Positions 57,561 to 64,000 of a stretch of 64,000 bases of DNA are shown piece after piece. A program made the translations under genes and the position numbers. The DNA lies in assembly GCA_000727475.1 (NCBI GenBank), contig KL647299.1, positions 3,085,615 through 3,149,614 on the forward strand, read 5' to 3'. The notes beneath the pieces were generated by a model that was not told the origin of the DNA, did no database searches, and saw only the letters and a list, made by a program, of their open reading frames with translations. Origin of the DNA: Sarcocystis neurona. Its lineage: Eukaryota > Apicomplexa > Conoidasida > Eucoccidiorida > Sarcocystidae. Position 1 is the stretch's first letter, and the number at the start of each line of letters is the position of its first letter.

Positions 57561-57609
57561 AAGCATCAATTCTGGGGTGCGCAGGCAAGAGAATAATCTC
57601 CCTTCCCAC

Positions 57610-58040
57610 ACAGCAAAACGTTCGCAGCTTCAACGACTGAGAAACAGAGAAAAACTCGTACCAACGTGCAGCTTCATCCACACACGCATCTACACTAAAC
57701 CTTTGTCGAAAGTACATCAGCGTACGTACCCTATAAACTGAAGAGGAAGAGAGAACAAAGAGAGAGAAGGGAAAGGACGGCAGCTTGAAACGAAGTATAT
57801 ACATATATTCACATACGAAGTGCGAACAATATACGGGAGAGACGCATGTAGAAATACACACAAACATATTTGTAGGACGGAGAATACAAACGAAAGGACA
57901 CCTACACATTCGCACAGGCGGCTGCCCACGATAAAATGACGCGCGTGCTTATCCGTGTGCAGCCAGAGGGAGGGAGAGAGAAACAGCAGGAGAGACGAGG
58001 AAGAAAACAGCAAGTGCGTGTGTATCTGGGCAGCAGAAGA
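57610..58040. other. no supported gene
   Basis: Single-copy sequence with short TA runs. No coding signal. Confidence 0.4.
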
Positions 58041-58047
58041 CGGGAAG

Positions 58048-58250
58048 ATGAGCTTGTCTGAGTGCTGCGGGGCGCGGAAAGCGAAGGAGGGTCCTTCAGC
58101 GGGAGAGGCGACGGGGAAGCAGCAGAAGCAAAGAAGGTCGCAGGCGAATCGAAGGAGACGTGCGAGAAAATGGAAGAGCAACGCAGGAAAGCCTTGGGGA
58201 GTGGCACCAAATGGATATACAGAAAAACACACACATATATATACAGATAG
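58048..58250 (+). CDS. short basic ORF, possible exon
   Basis: ATG at 58048 opens MSLSECCGARKAKEGPSAGE and stays basic until it runs into TA repeats. An overlapping frame reads GDGEAAEAKKVAGESKETCE and KMEEQRRKALGSG, equally plausible. The end in microsatellite argues against an intact gene. Confidence 0.25.
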
Positions 58251-58859
58251 ATAGATACATTGATAGGTACACATGTGCGCATCCGTAGAACATACACGTT
58301 CAGACATAAGGAAAAACAATTATATTATACAGATAAAAGTAAACAGGTTGGCATGTGTCCCTTGTAAATTTTTCTCTCCACATAGAGAAATATACATTTG
58401 TAGACAGATGTGTGAACAGGTGTGCGTAGGTCCGTATATTCACTTGAGAAAGGCACCGGTGGTTGTTTCGAAGTGCGCTGGGCGCAGTGTACGTACACCG
58501 CGTCGGGCGGTGAAAAGTTTTGTTGGCCACAGCGCCGAGGGATCACTCCGCAGAAAAGAGCCCCGCCCTTCCCCTCCACTAGGGGAGGGCACCACCACGA
58601 GGCGAATAAAAGAGAGAGATGGAGAGGACCGCAGGAGAGGAACTTCAAGAGAGCAGAAAAAACAGGCGGTGCAGAGGCTCGCGGGACGAAGAGGCGAGGG
58701 GGAACCCAGGGACGCGTGCCACATGCGGTAGAGACGGACAATCCTCACACATAGGAGGTTGCCATGTGATTCTCCATTTACTGACATAAACGAACACCAA
58801 GGGATACAGGTACACGGGTGTAGACGTACAGGTAGAGAGCGAAATATATAAGATTTTGG

Positions 58860-59190
58860 TGCAGAGGCAGCGCCAAGGTGGGCCTCCCCCCCAAGCAGGG
58901 GGAAAAAATGCAATTTTGGGGGGAGAGCAGAAGAGGAGGGCGAGTAAACGAAGAAGGGGAAAAGTGGAAAAGCAGAAGGAGAAAAGCAACGGCGAAGAAA
59001 GGAAGAGGAGCGGAGTGGGAAGACAAGGAGGAAGAGGAACAGAAGGGAGACGAGGGGTAAGCGGAAAAGGGAGAGGAAAGTGACGGAGACGAAAGGAAGA
59101 CACGCCAAAGGAAAGGGAAGAAGAAGAGGGAGAGGGAAGATTGTTGGGGTGGAAGGGGAAAAGAGCAAGATGGAAGACACTTCGAAGAGC
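58860..59190. other. purine-rich tract
   Basis: Plus strand rich in GAAGAGGAGGG. The Lys/Glu/Arg (plus) and Phe/Leu/Pro/Ser (minus) frames reflect composition only. Upstream, 58440-58760 holds the third GTGTACGTACAC palindrome and no convincing gene. Confidence 0.5.
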
Positions 59191-59199
59191 CGTGGTGTC

Positions 59200-60170
59200 G
59201 GCACTGACGCAGGAATAGAAAAGGAGAAAAAATTCACAAGTCAGTCGCTGGCAGACAGAGAAATCACGGAGGTATATTATTCTATGAAGCTAGGACTTTT
59301 CTCTGCAGGTTTATTGGATCCGCACACCTATATCCACATCATACAAATGTATATATATATATGGTATGGATAGAGCGAATATAAAAGTGGCCAGTATACA
59401 TACCCGAGAAAAAGCCGATCGTCTTATAATTCGTCCCTTTTTTCCGTGTCGTAGGTGCGTTGTGGCCGTACAAATGCACACAGAGACACACACGTGGATA
59501 TACACGCATGAGGGACGGCTATGCACACGTTGGGGCACTCCTAGCGAAAAATTTCACTTTTCACGACTTCTTTATTCGGATGTGGACGCAGGAATGTGTA
59601 TGCGCATGCGTTTCAATATAACCTCGGCAGAAAAGCCTGCCTCTCCATCTCTATCAAAAGCAGCGTACGTCGACTTGTAAAGAAAACATGACACGATAAC
59701 TCTACATCGACGGAACAAGACACGTTGCGCTGCGCAGCTGCATGCGGCGGGAAAGTAGAGAAAGGTGAGAAAAATGCAGAGGGGAAATTTCAAGGCGATG
59801 GTTTCGTGTCTGTGTGTATATATTTGTGTTGGCTTGTTGTCGGTGGTGGACAGGTGTGTGCGCGCCGGTACAGCTGCTGATGAGGCGCTTATCCGTTGAA
59901 GTCTAAAAATTGCAGCAGAAAGGGATATGTTTCGAGTGGAAGCCGAAATAATTATTTCTGGTGCAGAGGGTGCACTGTGCACGCGCATTTCTTCACGGCA
60001 AACGGGCGAGACATCTGGTGAATAAAATATGGGGGAATTATTGCTGGTGTGCAGAGGCCGTACTACGCGTGCAACAAATCCTGACGCAACAAACGCGTGG
60101 ATGACGGCCACGACGTGGACCTGTAGAAGCAAAACAAGAGTGGGAGAAAAGGCGGAAATGCGGAGAAAGT
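59200..60170. other. no supported gene
   Basis: Single-copy sequence. The minus-strand frame 60132-59572 has no domain. Confidence 0.4.
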
Positions 60171-60174
60171 TGCG

Positions 60175-60486
60175 ATGGAAACTGGAAAAGAAAACACGCT
60201 GAGAAGTCTAACGCACTCGTCTCACACAGCAGTGCGCGTTGCAGAGCCGTGTGCGGCCAAACAACTCCAGCCTAGTGGAGCTCCCCGTCTTTTTCTCCTG
60301 AACCCACCGACGCACCTCTGCCTGGGGGAGGGGAGAGACAGCGATAGACCAACATGGAGAAGAAGAACGATCGTCCTCACATGCACTGGCGACGAAGCAG
60401 AAAAAACAGCCGTAACTGCACCACCCGTCGCGATAGAAAAGGAGTCCCAAGACAGGGAAAGAAAAGCTATCTTCTCTGCTGAATGA
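60175..60486 (+). CDS. small ORF, unknown
   Basis: ATG at 60175 gives a 103-residue frame with a mixed, non-repetitive composition (METGKENTLRSLTHSSHTAV to EKESQDRERKAIFSAE). The minus strand is also open over most of it. No homologue, no splice evidence. Confidence 0.3.
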   Translation: METGKENTLRSLTHSSHTAVRVAEPCAAKQLQPSGAPRLFLLNPPTHLCLGEGRDSDRPTWRRRTIVLTCTGDEAEKTAVTAPPVAIEKESQDRERKAIFSAE

Positions 60487-60599
60487 CGTTGCAGCTGTGT
60501 TTCTCTCTTCCTGCACGTCGAACGTCCACGAGTAAGATTAATAACCGAGCCACGCGCGGCCCGCCGGCGTGCTTCTACTGCACAGAGCCACGGACGTAA

Positions 60600-60890
60600 C
60601 ACAGCGCAACAAGCAACCCCCGGCACAGCCGTCCCAGCAGCAGTGCTGCTGCTGCAGCAGCAACCCACCAGGGACAGCGACAGCAGTAGAACGAGCAGCT
60701 GCAGCACAAAGGTAACAGCAACAGCAACAAGAGGCCCTCCTCAACAACAGCAGGAACTGCAGTGGCACTAGTAACAAACAGCAAGCAACGCCAACATAAG
60801 CGGGCCTCGCAGAGGTACAGCAACAGCAGAAGCAAGAGCAGCAACAGTAGTAGCCGACGAGCGCGGTGGCAGCCCCAGGAGGAGCAGAAC
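60600..60890 (+). other. CAG-type block
   Basis: Plus-strand CAG repeats mixed with unique sequence and several stops. It may be an exon fragment (EHVQDSGSDRPDVLIHKTEI occurs near 60890-60950) or intron of a minus gene. Confidence 0.3.
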
Positions 60891-60931
60891 ACGTGCAGGA
60901 CAGCGGCAGTGACCGACCAGACGTCTTGATC

Positions 60932-61160
60932 CACAAGACTGAAATCCATAAGAACAGTAGTGCAGATGATATGTCTCGGCCTTTCCTGTGAACGCAGGTG
61001 TGCGTAGTATACAAGTGTGGCCCTGGGAGTATATTGTATGCATGGGCATGGGTGTGTGCGACCTGATTCACAAGACTGAGATCAATGAATGTTGGTGTGC
61101 AGCAGATGAGGGTCGACTTTTTCTCTGAAGGCAGCGGTGCGTAGTATGCAAGGGTGTCCC
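60932..61160. repeat. ~137 bp tandem duplication
   Basis: CACAAGACTGA occurs at 60932 and 61069, and TGCGTAGTAT at 61001 and 61138, both 137 bp apart, with similar sequence between. Two diverged tandem copies. Confidence 0.75.
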
Positions 61161-61169
61161 GGTGTGTAC

Positions 61170-61690
61170 ACTACGCGCTTGGGCGCAGACATCTCTGTGT
61201 GTGTGTGTGTGTAGCTGTAGAAGATTTCTTCTTGTGTCTCTGTACAAACGTGCTCCTGCGTGTGTCCACGTACGTATCGCGAGAAGATTCGTGCGCACGG
61301 GTTTTATGGGCCTATCTACTTACTCATGTACGTGGTGTGGCAATACATATGCGAATTTGTACGTGTGCGAATGCAGGTGTGCGGACAGTCGTGTGTGTAT
61401 TATTTGTGTGTACATGGGTCTCCGTGGGTATGTCTCTCCGTATACATCGGTGCACATGTACAAATATGTGTAAGTTCCGGTCCAAATGCGCTTATGGCTA
61501 TAATATGCTTATGTATACCTATATGTGCATACACGTGTGGACGTGTGTGGATCCATGATATGTGTGGATGTGTATTTGTAGAGACGCACTTGAATGAACG
61601 TGCGGATGTGTATGTGTATGCATGCACGTGTATACACATACACGCGAGGGTACGCCAAACACTCAAGCAAGTATTCAGGACGACGTACTT
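61170..61690. other. TG-rich single-copy sequence
   Basis: A (GT)n run lies at 61195-61212, followed by TGTGTG-rich DNA. No gene supported. Confidence 0.4.
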
Positions 61691-64000
61691 AGTGAGCAAA
61701 TGAGGAAACAATAACGTGCAAAGCGATGGAGGAAAGAGTGGCGCGGGGAGTTGCTGATGAATGGGAGAACTGGAAGTTCGACTTCTTTAAATGAGTTGCG
61801 AACGCCGGAACTGGCAAGTCTGCAGTCGAGAATGAAAAGTGATAGGGGCGGCGTTGCCGTTATAGTAATTCTTGTACTGTGGAACAAGATGTGCCTGAAA
61901 GGCTGTAACTCACGGGAAACGAGCCGCTACTGTAGTTTGCAGAGACTCACGAACACTGTTTCCGTCGAAACGGGGTGAGTCGCAGTACAGACAAGTCAAA
62001 ATTGAGGGACCTTGGTGCACGCGCCGGGAGGCAAGCTGAACATCTTAGAGCTTACACAGCAGAAAGGACGATTGTCACGGGGTTGTGAGCCGGTCGATTC
62101 TGCCAGCAATTCAGTCTCCTACTTCACCACCACCGCCTCGTGAGGGAATCGTTAGAGGGGTGTCGACGGCAGCGAAAAAGAACACTTTTTTCTGAACACT
62201 AGAAATGTTTAAAACTACGGTTACCACGGCTCGTACACGCGTACCAGTTGCTTGCATAGCAGAGAGAAAGTGGTACGCTTAACTTCGGAGTTTTGCCCGA
62301 ATAACTGAAGATACCGTACCGCCAATACTTCCGAAAATCTCTACCTTACAGGAAACTAAACTCTGCATTCACTAGGTAACTTACATATGCTTTTTGAATG
62401 CTGTGTCCAAGGTGTGATGCCTGGTAGGGAAACGTCTTTGACGGTCGTGTCGTTTGCCCACTAAATCACCCAGGAAGACCAAACTTTTCAAAAACGACAG
62501 CATAGAGGGGAGAGCGCAAGTTCCACAGGTGGAACCCTGTCACGTTTCTTCTGTCTAAGCGCGTCCCCTGCCCTCAGCAAAATAATACCTACGGAGAGTA
62601 AAAACACATGTAAAGTATCGGTAGTAGTGGTAGTGGTAGCAGGAGTGACAATACTGGAGCGACGCTCAGAAGCTGAATACAAACCACTTCGTTGCAACTT
62701 GGTGTGCGGTCGTTGTACAATAATAGTAGTAGGGGTGCAGGGGACTGGACTAGTAGGAAAAATGTCTAACTGTATGTAGACGCAAGTGATAGAAAGTCTT
62801 ACTCGCAGGAACTCTGGGCCTAGCACAAGTGTATTCAGAGCTTGTTAGGACACAAACACTGTACGCAAAGCAAATGATAAGACGTGGTTGATATCGCTAC
62901 TCTAAATAAGGTGTTATCAGTCGCTTTCGACAGCACAAATTGGCAGCGAGAATACCCATCCCCCCTTCCCAAAGCTACACGAGATCTTCGTGGGCAACGC
63001 TATACCTTCTTGTCGCAACCCTTGAGATTCCTCAACAGTAAGTAGGCCAATTCACCAAGCGCGAGAACTAGAAGTGCGTCTACGGAAATACCTGCGTGGC
63101 GAATCTCAAAAAGTAGACGTAAGTTGGTACTGCAGATCTTTACATACATAAGCAGGTAACGTATCTATCTAGTCGAACAATGAAGTCTGCGGTCGCTTAC
63201 GTGGAAAGAAATCATACTTCTTTCTGCAGAAGAATATCTGTGTGCGCCTGCAAGTGTATACACGCCTCCTTATTGCGACTGAAGTATTGAAATAGATACA
63301 CATAGGTACGCTTGCACAAGAAGATGTTACAAGCGGGTGCACAGGGAAAGATGGCACGGTGGGCGTGTGTTCATGGCGTCTCCCTTCCGGAAATACACAG
63401 CCTTACTGCCCTTACCATTTGCTCAAGTCAAACTTACAAAATTCCCACTAGATTGACTGGCCGTCGTTGATGTGTCGAAAAGTTATGTTTTTCCTGGCCA
63501 ATATCTCCTATTTTTGTTCAATTATGTGTCTCGTTAAATATGTTTAACAGCGTTTGCAAGTGACGGCGTGTGTTCTTGGTGCGCATGTATCCACAAACCG
63601 CCGTGTACGAGTAGACTACATACATCTTCGCGGCTTTCCTGTAAATTTCTACCAATTATCAAAATATGTATTTTCAGATACCGTGACGGGGCGCGCTGGT
63701 GGCACCTACGCGTTTCACATGGCATATTACGTAGTCTGGTCACCAATGAATAACCGCGCGGATCCGGTTTCACACTGTGCTCGAAGGTGTGCGAAGTGAA
63801 GAAAACCGCTACTGCGAAGAATTTCTCGAACGCCCTCGTATCAAGGACATGCCACATACCCAATTTCGACTTAATGTGCAAAGCACATTGCACGCACAAC
63901 CTGATGTAGTACACTTTAGTCGGTTGCTTTCTCCAGGGGGAGAGTGACGTAAATTACTTGTACAGCAGATTTGGGTGACTGAAAAAAAGCGCTGTTTTCC
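61691..64000. other. repeat-poor region without recognised gene
   Basis: Composition is more even, without triplet repeats or TA microsatellites. The open frames at 62488-62826 and 63534-63914 show no domain. It may be an intergenic part of a repeat-poor chromosomal segment. Confidence 0.4.

Noticed and set aside
1..64000. Telomere-like TTTAGGG arrays, rRNA, tRNA, CRISPR or bacterial elements
   Set aside because: I looked for them and saw no convincing instance. A covariance-model search could still find a tRNA.

Overview
The window is eukaryotic and looks like chromosomal DNA of a coccidian of the genus Eimeria (species not determined). The evidence is very dense CAG/CTG triplet repeats that would be read as poly-Gln, poly-Ala or poly-Ser, long TA, TAGA and GAGACA microsatellites, exons bounded by GT..AG introns, and no bacterial gene layout. 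Two runs of N (17923-18531 and 45089-45487) mark an incomplete assembly.

One gene is identified by homology. The minus strand from about 55.7 kb down to 38.99 kb (possibly starting at 57.1 kb) encodes PIG-T/GPI16, a subunit of the GPI transamidase. Nine exon segments carry, in the correct order, motifs that match the human and yeast family, and seven of the eight predicted junctions agree in reading phase. The gene is very large because its introns are full of microsatellites, and the protein is roughly twice the usual length because low-complexity tracts are inserted between conserved blocks.

A second solid gene is the long plus-strand reading frame 29456-33955, about 1,460-1,500 residues with a central coiled coil, function unknown. 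Other probable coding pieces are a Gln-rich, Lys-tailed plus-strand exon (4953-7059), a minus-strand exon with an AT-hook (17521-16676), and a minus-strand gene at about 26.85-25.3 kb. Several CAG-rich blocks (1.4-3.0, 8.7-9.5, 19-22.6, 56.3-57.6 and 60.6 kb) are probably coding, but strand or frame cannot be fixed by eye because CAG/CTG repeats stay open in most frames on both strands.

Layout: 0-4.4 kb repeats plus a CAG block; 4.4-9.5 kb coding-type DNA; 9.5-14.9 kb gene-poor; 14.9-22.6 kb coding blocks of alternating CAG/CTG polarity with gap 1; 22.6-25.3 kb gene-poor; 25.3-26.9 kb minus-strand gene; 28.5-34 kb coiled-coil gene; 34-38 kb gene-poor; 39-57 kb PIG-T with repeat-filled introns and gap 2; 57-61 kb small candidates; 61.7-64 kb repeat-poor DNA without a recognised gene. 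Within the homology-anchored PIG-T gene the triplet repeats mostly read CAG in exons and CTG in introns, and the CTG tracts often run straight into the splice acceptor.
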